A DNA stretch of 64,000 bases from Pseudotabrizicola sp. (GTDB taxonomy: Bacteria > Pseudomonadota > Alphaproteobacteria > Rhodobacterales > Rhodobacteraceae): NCBI RefSeq assembly GCF_030656345.1, contig NZ_JAUSNR010000056.1:62001-126000 (forward strand). The letters are read 5' to 3'. Position 1 is the first letter of the stretch. Every line of letters begins with the position of its first letter. Positions 1-9,055 of this stretch are shown here, piece by piece. A model generated the notes under the pieces. It was not told where the DNA came from. It saw only the letters and a list, made by a program, of their open reading frames with translations, and searched no databases. The translations under genes and the position numbers were made by a program.

Positions 1-149
1 TCCTTGCGCGCGCCTTCACCGACCGAGACGATTTCGCCCTCAGCTGGTTTTTCCTTGGCGGTGTCGGGGATGATCAGGCCGCCCTTGGTCTTGTCTTCGC
101 CTTGGATGCGACGAACGAGCACACGGTCATGCAGCGGTTTGAAAGCCAT
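1..149 (-). CDS. groES: Co-chaperonin GroES, N-terminal part (runs off the window)
   Basis: The minus strand encodes the first 49 residues of GroES, beginning [14 protein letters not shown] and continuing into the mobile loop region (KGGLIIPD) that docks onto GroEL. GroES caps the GroEL folding chamber in the cytoplasm. The 3' end of the gene, and presumably groEL, lie beyond base 1. The ATG at 147-149 is the only sensible start, with a purine-rich AGGGAG about 11 bases upstream. A perfect CIRCE operator stands about 36 bases upstream, so HrcA repression and heat induction are expected. Confidence 0.97.
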   Translation of the reverse strand, partial: MAFKPLHDRVLVRRIQGEDKTKGGLIIPDTAKEKPAEGEIVSVGEGARK

Positions 150-184
150 CTGGTAACACTCCCTTAGGTTCCAGGTTGAAACTT

Positions 185-211
185 TTAGCACTCACCGGCA
201 GCGAGTGCTAA
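185..211 (-). promoter_or_regulatory. CIRCE operator (HrcA binding site) of groESL
   Basis: TTAGCACTC (185-193), a 9-base spacer and GAGTGCTAA (203-211) form a perfect 9+9 inverted repeat that matches the CIRCE consensus exactly. CIRCE is bound by the HrcA repressor. Its position just upstream of groES is the classical one. No hrcA gene is in the window. Confidence 0.97.
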
Positions 212-334
212 CGACGTCTATTTAGGGGCAACAGCGCCGCCTGTCAACCGGCGCACCCCCGCCGGATGCCCGGATTTTTACTTGGAATTGCCCCGCAGGC
301 CTGCCACGTTCAGGGCAGATCCAAAGGATAACCC

Positions 335-1327
335 ATGCGTATCATACTGACCTTGCTGTGCCTTCTGGCCGTGCCGCTGGCCCTGCCCGCCCATGCCGCC
401 TGCAATGGCACCAACCTGCTGTCGCAAATGGCCCCCGAAGACCGCAGCCGTCTGGAACAGGCCGCCGCCCAACAGCCGTTTTATCAGGGCAACCTGTTCC
501 ACGCCACCAAGGGCGACCAGCAGGTCACCCTTGTCGGCACCTACCATCTGGGCGACCCGCGCCATGACCAGATCCTTGCCACCCTCACCCCGCATCTCGA
601 CACCGCCACCACCCTGCTGGTCGAGGCCGGGCCAGAGGAAGAGGCCGCGCTGATGGCGGCCGTGGCAGCTGACCCCAGCCTGTTCATCATGCCCGACACC
701 ACGCTGCCCGAACTGATGGAGCCTGCCGAATGGCAGGCCCTGTCCACCGCGATGACCCGCCGCGGCATGCCCGGATTCATGGCGGCAAAATTCCAGCCGT
801 GGTACATCAGCGTTCTGCTGGCCGTGCCGCCCTGCATGATGGCCGAAGTGCAGACCCAAAGCAGTCTGGGACTGGACAAGATGATCATCGAGGCCGCAAT
901 CGCCCGCGACCTGCCGGTGCAGGGGCTGGAACCCTATGACACCGTCTTCACCCTGTTCGACACCTTCTCGCGCGACGATCAGATCGCCATGCTGCGCGCT
1001 TCGCTCGCCATCGAGGATCAGGCTGAAGACTATATCACAACGCTGGCCGACACCTTTTTCGCCGGCGAATCACGGCTGATCTGGGAGCTGATGCGCGACA
1101 TCTCATTGCAGATGCCCGGTTACACCCCCGAACAGGTCGATGCCGATCTGGCCAAAATGGAACAGGCCCTGCTGGTCACCCGCAACCAGAGCTGGATTGC
1201 GGTGATTGAGTCCGCCGCCGCCAAAGGCCCTGTCCTCGCCGCCTTTGGTGCCCTGCACCTGCCGGGGCAACACGGCATCCCCTACCTGCTGCAACAGCAA
1301 GGCTGGACAGTGACCCGGCTCGAATAA
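335..1327 (+). CDS. TraB/GumN family protein (Tiki/EreA/ChaN superfamily), exported
   Basis: 330 residues. Residues 1-21 are a signal peptide ending AHA-A, so the protein is probably periplasmic. The family signature is present: GTYHLGD at 68-74, a conserved Glu in LLVEAGPEE near 98, and GALHLPG near 305-311, which supplies a second His. The superfamily is proposed to be metal-dependent hydrolases or peptidase-like proteins. No substrate is established for bacterial TraB/GumN members, so the role here is unknown. The gene is monocistronic, oriented away from groES, and followed by palindromic repeats. A second member of the same superfamily (ChaN-like) lies at 49521-50327. Confidence 0.85.
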   Translation: MRIILTLLCLLAVPLALPAHAACNGTNLLSQMAPEDRSRLEQAAAQQPFYQGNLFHATKGDQQVTLVGTYHLGDPRHDQILATLTPHLDTATTLLVEAGPEEEAALMAAVAADPSLFIMPDTTLPELMEPAEWQALSTAMTRRGMPGFMAAKFQPWYISVLLAVPPCMMAEVQTQSSLGLDKMIIEAAIARDLPVQGLEPYDTVFTLFDTFSRDDQIAMLRASLAIEDQAEDYITTLADTFFAGESRLIWELMRDISLQMPGYTPEQVDADLAKMEQALLVTRNQSWIAVIESAAAKGPVLAAFGALHLPGQHGIPYLLQQQGWTVTRLE

Positions 1328-1328
1328 C

Positions 1329-1387
1329 GTAGGGCGGGGGTCTCCCCGCCATTCGTTGCGCACAAGGCGGGGTGAACCCCGCCCTAC
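1329..1387. repeat. Paired palindromic repeat, unit A
   Basis: Two 22-base arms, 1329-1350 and 1366-1387, are inverted copies of each other (20 of 22 match) around a 15-base centre. Each arm is itself GC-rich and internally palindromic (GGCGGGG...CCCCGCC). The structure resembles REP/BIME-type intergenic elements. It sits directly after the TraB/GumN stop codon and could also stabilise or terminate that transcript. Confidence 0.8.
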
Positions 1388-1434
1388 CCAAAACCGGCAC
1401 CGCTGCCAGACAGGCGACCGGACCCACCCCGGAT

Positions 1435-1491
1435 GCAGGGCGGGGGTCTCCCCGCCTTTCCTCCGGCAACGGCGCAGAGACTGCCGCCCTA
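1435..1491. repeat. Paired palindromic repeat, unit B (degenerate second copy)
   Basis: The left arm 1435-1456 differs from the left arm of the unit at 1329 at one base. The right arm 1471-1491 is a degraded inverted copy (17 of 21). The centre is 14 bases. Two adjacent units in the same arrangement indicate a duplicated element. It lies upstream of the pyrophosphatase gene. Confidence 0.7.
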
Positions 1492-1573
1492 TACGCGCAC
1501 CCGCCACCCCCACGTGACAACCCCGGCACTCCGGCCTATAAGCCGCGTCAAATCCATGCGCACAGGTGCCCCC

Positions 1574-2494
1574 ATGACCACGCTCGTTTTCGGCCACAAA
1601 TCCCCCGATACAGATTCCACCGGCTCGCCCATCATCTGGGCGTGGTATCTGTCCAACGTCCTGAACACTCCGGCCAAAGCGGTGCTGCTGGGCGAACCCA
1701 ATACCGAAGCCGCCTTCGTGCTGACCCATTGGAACCTGACCAAGCCCGACATCATCACCGACGTCACCGCCGAAGACAAAGTGGTCATCGTCGATACCAA
1801 CAACCCGGCCGAACTGCCGCCCTCGATCAATGACGCAAAGATCATGGGCATCATCGACCACCACATGCTGGTCGGCGGGCTGAAGACCAAAGGCCCGATC
1901 GACATCACCATCCGCCCCCTCGCCTGCACCGCCACCATCATGCACGACCTGATGGGCGACGCGTTGGCATCGGCCCCGCGAGAGATCAAGGGCGCGATGC
2001 TGTCCTGCATCGTGTCGGACACGCTGGAATTCCGCTCGCCCACCACCACCGCGCATGACCGCGCCGTGGCCGAGGCGCTGGCCGCCGATCTGGGGGTGAA
2101 CCTCAACGACCTCGCCACCGCGATGTTCGAAGCGAAATCCGATGTCTCTGCCTTCAGCGATGCCGAACTGCTGCGGATGGATTCGAAAGAATACTCCGTC
2201 GCGGGCAAAGAGCTGCGGGTCTCGGTTCTGGAAACCACCGCGCCGAAAATCGTGCTCGACCGCAAGGCCAGCCTGATGGCCTCGATGGACGCCGTGGCGA
2301 AAGAAGACGGTGCCGATCAGGTGCTGCTGTTCGTCGTCGACATCCTGCGCGAAGAGGCGACGCTGCTGGTGCCCAACGATCTGGTCCGCCAGATGGCCGA
2401 AGCCTCGTTCGGCTGCGTCGTCACCGGCGACACCGTGGTTCTGCCCGGCGTGATGAGCCGCAAAAAGCAGATCATCCCGGCGCTGAAGCTCTGA
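1574..2494 (+). CDS. ppaC: Manganese-dependent inorganic pyrophosphatase (family II PPase)
   Basis: 306 residues, the normal length for family II PPases. The enzyme hydrolyses pyrophosphate in the cytoplasm and so pulls biosynthetic reactions forward. The metal site is visible: GHKSPDTDS (His8, Asp12, Asp14), Asp74 in VIVDTNN, and the DHH motif at 95-97. The C-terminal DHHA2 domain ends with the substrate-binding SRKKQ at 295-299. The ATG at 1574 is chosen because the family begins just before GHKSPDTD; a longer in-frame extension would run into the upstream repeat. It stands alone between the repeat region and the HAD gene. Confidence 0.95.
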   Translation: MTTLVFGHKSPDTDSTGSPIIWAWYLSNVLNTPAKAVLLGEPNTEAAFVLTHWNLTKPDIITDVTAEDKVVIVDTNNPAELPPSINDAKIMGIIDHHMLVGGLKTKGPIDITIRPLACTATIMHDLMGDALASAPREIKGAMLSCIVSDTLEFRSPTTTAHDRAVAEALAADLGVNLNDLATAMFEAKSDVSAFSDAELLRMDSKEYSVAGKELRVSVLETTAPKIVLDRKASLMASMDAVAKEDGADQVLLFVVDILREEATLLVPNDLVRQMAEASFGCVVTGDTVVLPGVMSRKKQIIPALKL

Positions 2495-2522
2495 AAACCC
2501 ATGGCCAGGCGTCGCGCACACA

Positions 2523-2576
2523 CAGCCCGACGCTTGCCATACGTTTGCCATACGTAAACCAGACGCAGACCAGACG
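2523..2576. repeat. Phased 11-bp tandem array upstream of the HAD gene
   Basis: Five consecutive 11-base units can be laid out from about 2523 to 2576. The second and third (2534-2544 and 2545-2555) are perfect copies of TTGCCATACGT. The fourth and fifth share ACCAGACG at the same phase. All carry ACG near the 3' end. The 11-base period is about one helical turn. The array ends 28 bases before the ATG at 2604. Confidence 0.6.
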
Positions 2577-2603
2577 TAAAATTCCGCCGGAAAGGCCCGC
2601 CGA

Positions 2604-3479
2604 ATGACCGAAATCATCCGCTCGCTCAACGATCTGTCGGGCCGCTACGACGCCCTGTTCTGCGACCTCTGGGGCTGCCTGCACAATGGCGTCACACCGT
2701 TCCCGGCAGCCGTCGCCGCGCTGCAAGCCTTTCGCGCGCAGGGTGGCAAGGTCATCCTTGTCACCAACGCCCCCCGCCCGAAATCGAGCATTATCAGACA
2801 GTTGGATGCCATGGGCCTGCCCCGCGACACCTGGGATGACATCGCCTCCTCGGGCGATGCGACCCAGGCCGCCATGCTCTCAGGTGCCGCAGGCACGAAA
2901 GTTCACCACATCGGCGCACCCAAGGATGAACCCTTCTTTACCGATTTCGAGGATGATCTGTCCCATCTGCTGGCAACCGCCGACATCACCCGCGTGCCAT
3001 TGGACCAAGCCACCGGCGTCATCTGCACCGGGCTGGCCGACGACCTGACCGAAACGCCAGACGATTACCGGGGTAAACTGTTGATGGCAAAGGCAAAAGG
3101 ACTGAAAATGCTCTGCGCCAACCCCGATATCATCGTCGATAGCGGCGAAAAGCGGCTGTACTGCGCCGGTGCCTTGGCCAAGGCCTATGAGGATATGGGC
3201 GGCGAGGCGCTGTATTACGGCAAACCCCACCCGCCGATCTACGATCTGGCCCGCCGCAGGCTGGGAATGGACGACGCCCGCATCCTCTGCGTCGGCGACG
3301 GCATCCTTACCGATGTGCAGGGCGGGGTGGGCGAGGGTCTGGATACCCTGTTTGTCACCGGCGGCATCGCCGCGCAAGAGTTTGGCACGGATTTCCATAA
3401 TCCGAACAAGGGGTTACTTCTGAAGTGGCTGGATGGTCACCAGCTTTCGGCCACCTACGCCATCGGCTATCTGCGGTAA
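2604..3479 (+). CDS. HAD superfamily class IIA hydrolase (TIGR01459-like)
   Basis: 291 residues, cytoplasmic. HAD motif I is DLWGCLHNG at 21-29, giving the nucleophile Asp21. The usual second Asp of DxD is Trp23, which is characteristic of this subfamily. Motif II lies in VTNAPRPKSS, and motif III Lys and motif IV in YGKPHPPIYD and GDGILTDVQGG. Class IIA members include NagD-like nucleotide and sugar phosphatases; the substrate of this branch is not established. It is probably transcribed alone, with a clear gap before the MaoC gene. Confidence 0.85.
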   Translation: MTEIIRSLNDLSGRYDALFCDLWGCLHNGVTPFPAAVAALQAFRAQGGKVILVTNAPRPKSSIIRQLDAMGLPRDTWDDIASSGDATQAAMLSGAAGTKVHHIGAPKDEPFFTDFEDDLSHLLATADITRVPLDQATGVICTGLADDLTETPDDYRGKLLMAKAKGLKMLCANPDIIVDSGEKRLYCAGALAKAYEDMGGEALYYGKPHPPIYDLARRRLGMDDARILCVGDGILTDVQGGVGEGLDTLFVTGGIAAQEFGTDFHNPNKGLLLKWLDGHQLSATYAIGYLR

Positions 3480-3605
3480 TGAACAATCCTCAACGTAACA
3501 AAATTGCGCCTTTGGTCGCATAATCGAAAATAACTTGCGCAACGGAATTGCGCTGCACTGCGGCATTTGCTAATGTCACCGCAGCTCAATCACGGGAATC
3601 GCAAG

Positions 3606-4049
3606 ATGTTGGACAATATGCCCCGCGGCACCATCTGCATCGAAGACCTTGAAATCGGCATGACGCGTGGCCTGTCCAAGCTGATCACCGACCGCGACAT
3701 CGAACTGTTCGCCGAGGTCTCGACCGACCGCAACCCGGTACATCTGGATGACGCCTACGCGCAGGATACCATATTTGCGGGCCGCATTGCCCATGGCATG
3801 CTGACCGCCGGGCTGATCTCTGCCGTCATCGGCGAACAGCTTCCCGGTCACGGCACGGTCTATCTGGGCCAGTCCCTGCGCTTCATGGCCCCGGTCCGCC
3901 CCGGTGATGTGGTCGACGCCGTGGTCACGGTCACGGCAATCGACCATGCAAAACGCCGGGTGACCCTTGAAACCCATTGCTCTGTGGGTAAAACGGTGGT
4001 GCTAAAGGGCGAGGCGCTGGTTCTGGCGCCAAGCCGCAAGTTCGACTGA
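3606..4049 (+). CDS. MaoC-like (R)-specific enoyl-CoA hydratase
   Basis: 147 residues forming a single hot-dog fold domain. The hydratase-2 motif is complete: Asp41 and His46 in STDRNPVHLDD, followed by GRIAHGML. These residues correspond to the catalytic Asp/His pair of PhaJ-type hydratases, which interconvert crotonyl-type CoA and (R)-3-hydroxyacyl-CoA for polyhydroxyalkanoate or fatty-acid metabolism. The start at 3606 fits the family N-terminus; an upstream in-frame ATG at 3567 would add 13 unconserved residues. No phaC is nearby, so the pathway is inferred from the family only. ribF starts 28 bases downstream and may be cotranscribed. Confidence 0.85.
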   Translation: MLDNMPRGTICIEDLEIGMTRGLSKLITDRDIELFAEVSTDRNPVHLDDAYAQDTIFAGRIAHGMLTAGLISAVIGEQLPGHGTVYLGQSLRFMAPVRPGDVVDAVVTVTAIDHAKRRVTLETHCSVGKTVVLKGEALVLAPSRKFD

Positions 4050-4077
4050 CGGGGCATCTGCCCCAGACCGGGGTAGA

Positions 4078-5001
4078 ATGCAGATCCACCATTCCTGGCA
4101 GGGGCTTTGCCCGACCGCCCGTGGCGCATCCTGTGCCATGGGCAATTTCGATGGCGTCCATCTGGGGCATCAGGCGGTCATCGACCTGGCGCGTGGGCCT
4201 GCGCCCTTGGGCATCATCACCTTCGAACCCCACCCGCGCGAAGTTTTCGCCCCCGACGCCCCGCCGTTCCGGCTGATGAATGCCGAAGCCCGGCTGAACC
4301 GGCTGGCCAAGCTGGGGGTACAGCACCTGTATGAACTGCCCTTCGACAAAGCGCTCGCCAGCCTGTCGCCCGAGGCATTCGTGCGCGATGTGCTGGCCGA
4401 TGGGCTGGGGATCAGCCATGTCGTTGTGGGGGCTGATTTCTGCTTTGGCCAAGGCCGCGCGGGCAAGGCGGAAGATCTGCAACGCTTTGGCAACGCTCAT
4501 CGTTTCCAGACCACGATCGCCGATCTGATCACCAGCGCCGACCGGCCGATCTCTTCTTCCGCCATCCGCGCCGCCCTGACCGATGGCCGCCCGCGCGATG
4601 CGGCGGCGATGCTGGGCCACTGGCACCGGATTGAAGGTGAGGTTGTGCACGGCGAAAAGCGCGGGCGCGAACTGGGCTATCCCACCGCCAATATGTCGGT
4701 CGCGGGGCTGCACCTGCCGAAACATGGGGTCTATGCGGTCAAGGCGGATGTGCTGGAAGGCCCGTACAAAGGCAGTTACAATGGTGCTGCCAGCCTTGGC
4801 GTGCGCCCGATGTTCGGCGTAAACCAGCCCAATCTTGAAACCTTCCTGTTCGACTTCGCCGGTGATCTGTATGGCACCCACCTGTCCATCGCCTTTGTCG
4901 ACTACCTGCGCCCCGAGCTGAAGTTTGACGGGTTGCCTGCCCTGATCACCCAGATGGACGCCGATTGCGACCGCGCCCGCAGCATTCTTGCCGCCCTGTA
5001 A
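4078..5001 (+). CDS. ribF: Bifunctional riboflavin kinase / FAD synthetase
   Basis: 307 residues. The N-terminal nucleotidyltransferase domain shows GNFDGVHLGH (22-31), FEPHPREVF (near 49) and ISSSAIR, which bind ATP and transfer AMP to FMN. The C-terminal flavokinase domain begins near residue 180 and shows RELGYPTAN, the riboflavin/ATP-Mg binding motif. The protein makes FMN and then FAD from riboflavin in the cytoplasm. It is followed closely by the YcgN gene and the threonine aldolase gene in the same direction, suggesting one transcript. No FMN riboswitch is visible upstream. Confidence 0.96.
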   Translation: MQIHHSWQGLCPTARGASCAMGNFDGVHLGHQAVIDLARGPAPLGIITFEPHPREVFAPDAPPFRLMNAEARLNRLAKLGVQHLYELPFDKALASLSPEAFVRDVLADGLGISHVVVGADFCFGQGRAGKAEDLQRFGNAHRFQTTIADLITSADRPISSSAIRAALTDGRPRDAAAMLGHWHRIEGEVVHGEKRGRELGYPTANMSVAGLHLPKHGVYAVKADVLEGPYKGSYNGAASLGVRPMFGVNQPNLETFLFDFAGDLYGTHLSIAFVDYLRPELKFDGLPALITQMDADCDRARSILAAL

Positions 5002-5023
5002 CCCTTTGCCGTTAGGCCCCTTT

Positions 5024-5467
5024 ATGCGTCCGAAGTTCTGGGAGACCATCCCGCTGACGAAAATGACGCCCCAGGAATGGGAGGCGCTGTGTGACGGCTG
5101 CGGCAAGTGCTGTCTGAACAAGATCGAATACGAAGACACCGGCGAGGTGGAATACACCCGCGTCGCCTGCCGCCTGCTGGACGGTGAGACCTGCCGCTGC
5201 ATGCAATACCCGATCCGCAAGCAATTCGTCCCCGATTGCGTGCAGCTGTCGCCCAAGACCCTGCCGAAAATCGCCTATTGGATGCCGCGCACCTGCGCCT
5301 ATCGCCTTCTGCATGAAGGAAAAAACCTGCCCGAGTGGCACCCCCTGATCACCGGCGATCCTGAAAGCACGCACACTGCCGGGGCATCGGTGCGGGGCTG
5401 GACGGTTCCGGAATATGAGGTGTCGGAAGACGATTGGGAAGATTACACCATCGAGGAAACGCCCTGA
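5024..5467 (+). CDS. YcgN family cysteine-cluster protein (UPF0260)
   Basis: 147 residues. The N-terminal region has the CxxCxxCC cluster CDGCGKCCLNK (Cys23, 26, 29, 30), with further Cys residues in VACRLLDGETCRCMQY and VPDC. The cluster suggests a bound metal or iron-sulphur centre; no activity is established for the family. I take the ATG at 5024 rather than an in-frame ATG at 4988, because homologues start near PKFWE and the upstream one would overlap ribF. The stop codon overlaps the next start by one base (TGATG), implying translational coupling to the aldolase gene. Confidence 0.88.
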   Translation: MRPKFWETIPLTKMTPQEWEALCDGCGKCCLNKIEYEDTGEVEYTRVACRLLDGETCRCMQYPIRKQFVPDCVQLSPKTLPKIAYWMPRTCAYRLLHEGKNLPEWHPLITGDPESTHTAGASVRGWTVPEYEVSEDDWEDYTIEETP

Positions 5468-6483
5468 TGTTCTTTGCCTCTGACAACGGCGCGCCGGTCC
5501 ACCCGGCGGTGTTCGCCGCGATGGAACGGGCCAATGCGGGCTATGCCCTGTCCTATGGCAATGATGCGGCGACCGATGCCCTGCGCGACCGGATTCGCGT
5601 TGTGTTTGAGGCACCTACGGCCGAAGTCCTGCTGCTGACCACCGGCACCGCCGCCAATGCGCTGGCCCTGGCGCTGCTGACCCCGCCTTGGGGCACCACC
5701 TTCTGCCACCGCCACGCCCATATCGCCGAAGACGAATGCGGCGCGCCAGAGTTCTTTTCGGGCGGTGCCAAGCTGACCCTGATCGACGGGCCACATGGCA
5801 AGATCAGTCCCAACGCGCTGGAACAGGCCATTGCCCAGACTGGCGGTTCCGTCCACGTCGCGCAACGCGGTGCCCTGAGCCTGACCAATGTGACCGAAGC
5901 CGGCACGCTTTACACCGCCGCCGAGCTGTCAGCGCTGACGGCGGTTGCCAAGGCCCATGGCCTGCCGGTGCATCTGGACGGCGCGCGTTTTGCCAATGCA
6001 CTGGCCGCCACCGGGGCCACGCCCGCCGAACTGTCCTGGCGCGCGGGCGTTGATGTGCTCAGCCTTGGCGGCACCAAGAACGGGCTGCTGGCGGCGGAAG
6101 CGCTGGTGCTGTTCGACCCCGCCAAAGCGTGGGAGGCCGAGCTGCGCCGCAAACGCGCGGGTCATCTGAATTCCAAACTGCGCTTTGTCGCGGCGCAGTT
6201 CGAGGCGTGGTTTTCCAATGACTTGTGGCTGACCCTCGCCCGCCACGCCAACACAATGGCGGCCCGGCTGGCCACAGGTCTGGCGCAAGTGCCGGGTGCC
6301 GAAATCCTGCACTCCACCCCCGCCAACATCATCTTCGCCCGCCTGCCCGAAGCCGCCCACGCGCGCGCGAAAGCGGCAGGCGCGGTCTATTACCAAAGCG
6401 ACGATACCTTGGGTCGCCTCGTCGCCTCATGGTCGACGACCGAGGATGACGTAGACGCCCTGCTGGCCGCGTTCAAAAGCTAA
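5467..6483 (+). CDS. Low-specificity L-threonine aldolase
   Basis: 338 residues, a PLP-dependent fold-type I enzyme that cleaves threonine or allo-threonine to glycine and acetaldehyde. The PLP Lys is Lys204 in SLGGTKNG. The cofactor-binding residues sit in HLDGARF (His169, Asp171, Arg174), and TTGTAANALAL near 58-68 is the phosphate-binding segment. The start is the ATG that overlaps the upstream TGA by one base; an in-frame ATG at 5434 would lie deeper in the upstream gene. The 3' end overlaps the stop codon of the convergent hydrolase gene. Confidence 0.93.
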   Translation: MFFASDNGAPVHPAVFAAMERANAGYALSYGNDAATDALRDRIRVVFEAPTAEVLLLTTGTAANALALALLTPPWGTTFCHRHAHIAEDECGAPEFFSGGAKLTLIDGPHGKISPNALEQAIAQTGGSVHVAQRGALSLTNVTEAGTLYTAAELSALTAVAKAHGLPVHLDGARFANALAATGATPAELSWRAGVDVLSLGGTKNGLLAAEALVLFDPAKAWEAELRRKRAGHLNSKLRFVAAQFEAWFSNDLWLTLARHANTMAARLATGLAQVPGAEILHSTPANIIFARLPEAAHARAKAAGAVYYQSDDTLGRLVASWSTTEDDVDALLAAFKS

Positions 6484-7295
6484 AGCGACAAGAAGTCCCG
6501 GATCAGCCGCGCACACTCTGCCGCGTGCGTGACCGGCAGCATATGCCCCACCCCGGCCACCTGCGCGCGCTGTGCCTGCGGCAGACGCCGTGCCAGTTCG
6601 GCGTGAATGGCATCGATGACCGGCGGCGACTGATCGCCCTGCAACAACAGCACCGGAACCCCCAGCGATTCCAGTCTGCCAAACACCAGCATCCCCGCCG
6701 CATCCTCATTCAGCGCCGCATCTGCGGCCGCGACCAGCGGTATCCGCGCGGCGATATAGTCCTGCTGCACCGATGGCAGCGCGGCAAAGTCCTGCCCTGC
6801 CCCCCAGATCGCCTGAAACTCTGCCGCAGCACCGCGCAGATCACCGGCCTGCACTGCCGCGCCAAACCCCGCATGCGCGGCCTGATGCGCGGCAAAGGCC
6901 GGGCCACCTGCCGAGCGGGCCGCGCAGAACAGCACCGGCTCGATCAGCACCAGCGCGCTGATCGCCTCAGGACGCTCCAGCGCGACACGCAGGGCAACGG
7001 TGGCACCAAAGCTGTGGCCGATCACCGGCACCGGCCCATTCCCCATCTGCGCCAGCAGGGCCAGCACATCGCGCGTCACCTCCGCATGGTAATCGCCCCG
7101 CCCGTCCCAATCCGCGCTGCGGCCATGGCCCGCCAGATCAGGCGCAATCAGCCGCAGGCCGGGCAGCCCTGCCGCCAGACCGGCAAACGCCCCCGAATGC
7201 GCCAGCGAGCAGTGCAGCGCCAAAGCCACCTGCGCCCCGGTTCCATACTCCCGCCACCACATCCGGCTTTCCGCCAGATCCGCCTGTGGTGTCAA
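6480..7295 (-). CDS. Alpha/beta hydrolase
   Basis: 271 residues. The catalytic triad is recognisable: Ser95 in VIGHSFGAT, an Asp near 221 in QGDQSPP and a His near 251 in GVGHMLP. The N-terminal segment carries the usual LHCSLAHS oxyanion loop and DLAGHGRS. The subfamily is esterase or C-C hydrolase-like and the substrate is not predictable. The start overlaps the stop of the upstream isomerase gene by four bases (ATGA), so the two are translationally coupled. The 3' end converges with the aldolase gene, with stop codons overlapping. Confidence 0.88.
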   Translation of the reverse strand: MTPQADLAESRMWWREYGTGAQVALALHCSLAHSGAFAGLAAGLPGLRLIAPDLAGHGRSADWDGRGDYHAEVTRDVLALLAQMGNGPVPVIGHSFGATVALRVALERPEAISALVLIEPVLFCAARSAGGPAFAAHQAAHAGFGAAVQAGDLRGAAAEFQAIWGAGQDFAALPSVQQDYIAARIPLVAAADAALNEDAAGMLVFGRLESLGVPVLLLQGDQSPPVIDAIHAELARRLPQAQRAQVAGVGHMLPVTHAAECARLIRDFLSL

Positions 7296-7885
7296 AGCTT
7301 GCCCGCCAGATACAGATCCAGATCGGCCAGCCGGTCCTGCCCCCAGAACGCCTCTTCGCCCACCAGATAGAACGGCACGCCGAATACCCCGCGCGCGACC
7401 GCTTCTTCCAGATTGGCGGCATAGGTCTCGGCTCCGATCAGCAGGCCGGAATCGGCCAGCTTTGGGTCGAACCCGTTGGCAGCCAGAATATCCTTCACCA
7501 CCGCATCATCGCCGATGTCACGCTCTTCCGCCCAGACCGCCCGGCAAAACGCATGCACCAACGGCCCCACATCCGCCCCCGTCGCGGCAGCGGCGATGAT
7601 GGCATAGGACGAAGGCGCGGCATTGGTCGGGAAAAACGCAGGCTTCAGGGTCAGCGGCATCCCCAGTTTCAACGGCAGCCGCCGCAACTCCTGCAAGCGA
7701 TACGCCTTGCGGCTTTCCGGCCGGTCGGCCAGCACCTGCCCGCCCATCCGTGGCATCAGGGCCATCGGGTTGAGCGGTTTGTAGGCGATCTTTGCCCCAT
7801 GGCGCGCGGCAATCTCTTCCAGACGGGTGCCGGCAAGATAGCAATACGGCGACATGGTCGCGAAAAAGTAATCGATTTGTGTCAT
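7292..7885 (-). CDS. 2-hydroxychromene-2-carboxylate isomerase family (DsbA-like / kappa GST)
   Basis: 197 residues with a thioredoxin/DsbA fold. The N-terminal active site is MSPYCYLAG, with Ser12 at the position that activates glutathione in kappa-class GSTs and HCCA isomerases. The cis-Pro loop is in [25 protein letters not shown] isomerase takes part in naphthalene degradation, but most homologues in this lineage are not in such a pathway and none is seen here. The gene is coupled to the downstream hydrolase by an ATGA overlap and is divergent from prs. Confidence 0.85.
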   Translation of the reverse strand: MTQIDYFFATMSPYCYLAGTRLEEIAARHGAKIAYKPLNPMALMPRMGGQVLADRPESRKAYRLQELRRLPLKLGMPLTLKPAFFPTNAAPSSYAIIAAAATGADVGPLVHAFCRAVWAEERDIGDDAVVKDILAANGFDPKLADSGLLIGAETYAANLEEAVARGVFGVPFYLVGEEAFWGQDRLADLDLYLAGKL

Positions 7886-7977
7886 TTGACGAAGTCTTCC
7901 CCTGCATTGGTTTGCAAGACCCTAGCCGGGTGATAAGCGGTGTCAACGATCCGATTCCGTGGCCCCGGAGACCCATC

Positions 7978-8997
7978 ATGCCCGCCATCACCGAACCCAA
8001 GCTGATTTCCGGCAATGCGAATATGCCGCTTGCCAAAGCCATCGCGCGCCGCATGTCGGTACATCGCGGCATGTCGGTGGGGCTGGTCGCCGCCCGGATC
8101 GAGCGGTTCAACGATCAGGAAATCTTTGTCGAAGTATTCGAGAATGTGCGCGGCGAGGATATGTATGTCATCCAGCCCACATCGAACCCCGCCAATGACA
8201 ACCTGATGGAACTGCTGATCATGGTCGATGCGCTGCGCCGGTCATCCGCCGCGCGCATCACCGCCGTGATCCCGTATTTCGGCTATGCCCGCCAGGACCG
8301 CCGCGCCAAGGCCCGCACCCCGATTTCGGCCAAGCTGGTCGCCAACCTGATCGAAAGCGCCGGGGTCGACCGGGTGCTGACGCTGGACCTGCACGCCGCT
8401 CAAATTCAGGGCTTCTTCGACATTCCAGTCGACAACCTCTACGCCAGCCCGGTCTTTGCGCTGGATATCGAACATCACTTCAAAGGCCAGATGGATCAGC
8501 TGATGGTCATCTCGCCCGATGTCGGCGGCGTGGCCCGCGCCCGCGAACTGGCCAAGCGGATCAATGCCCCGCTGGCCATCGTCGATAAGCGCCGCGAAAA
8601 GGCCGGCGAGATTGCCGAAATGACCGTGATCGGCGATGTGACCGGCAAGAAATGCATCATCGTCGATGACATGTGCGACACCGCCGGCACCCTGTGCAAA
8701 GCCGCCGAAGTCCTGATGGAAAGCGGCGCGACCGAGGTTCACAGCTATATCACCCACGGCGTGTTGTCCGGCCCGGCGGTCGAACGGATCAAGAATTCGG
8801 TCATGAAATCATTGGTCATCACCGATTCCATCGAACAAAGCGCCGCAGCCACCGCCGCCTCCAACATCCGGATCGTGCCCACCGCGCCGATGTTCGCCCA
8901 AGCCATCCTGAACATCTGGAACGGCACCAGCGTTTCCAGCCTGTTCGAGACTGAAACCCTCGTCCCGATCTATGAGGGCATGTACCAACGCGGTTAA
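7978..8997 (+). CDS. prs: Ribose-phosphate pyrophosphokinase (PRPP synthetase)
   Basis: 339 residues. It makes PRPP from ribose 5-phosphate and ATP for purine, pyrimidine, histidine, tryptophan and NAD synthesis. Key motifs are the catalytic flexible loop [17 protein letters not shown], the metal-binding [15 protein letters not shown] and the PRPP loop [11 protein letters not shown]. The length is somewhat above the usual 310-320 residues, and the extra residues are spread along the chain. The ATG at 7978 is chosen from the conserved N-terminus; the reading frame is open upstream. It is divergent from the isomerase gene. Confidence 0.96.
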   Translation: MPAITEPKLISGNANMPLAKAIARRMSVHRGMSVGLVAARIERFNDQEIFVEVFENVRGEDMYVIQPTSNPANDNLMELLIMVDALRRSSAARITAVIPYFGYARQDRRAKARTPISAKLVANLIESAGVDRVLTLDLHAAQIQGFFDIPVDNLYASPVFALDIEHHFKGQMDQLMVISPDVGGVARARELAKRINAPLAIVDKRREKAGEIAEMTVIGDVTGKKCIIVDDMCDTAGTLCKAAEVLMESGATEVHSYITHGVLSGPAVERIKNSVMKSLVITDSIEQSAAATAASNIRIVPTAPMFAQAILNIWNGTSVSSLFETETLVPIYEGMYQRG

Positions 8998-9055
8998 CCT
9001 GGCTGAAACCGGATGCGGTCAGACTGCGGGTCTGGACCCTGACCGCGAGATCACG

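Noticed and set aside
1103..2629. 508-residue ORF opposite the TraB/GumN and pyrophosphatase genes
   Set aside because: Shadow of two genes, crosses the palindromic repeats and has His/Gln/Gly-rich composition.
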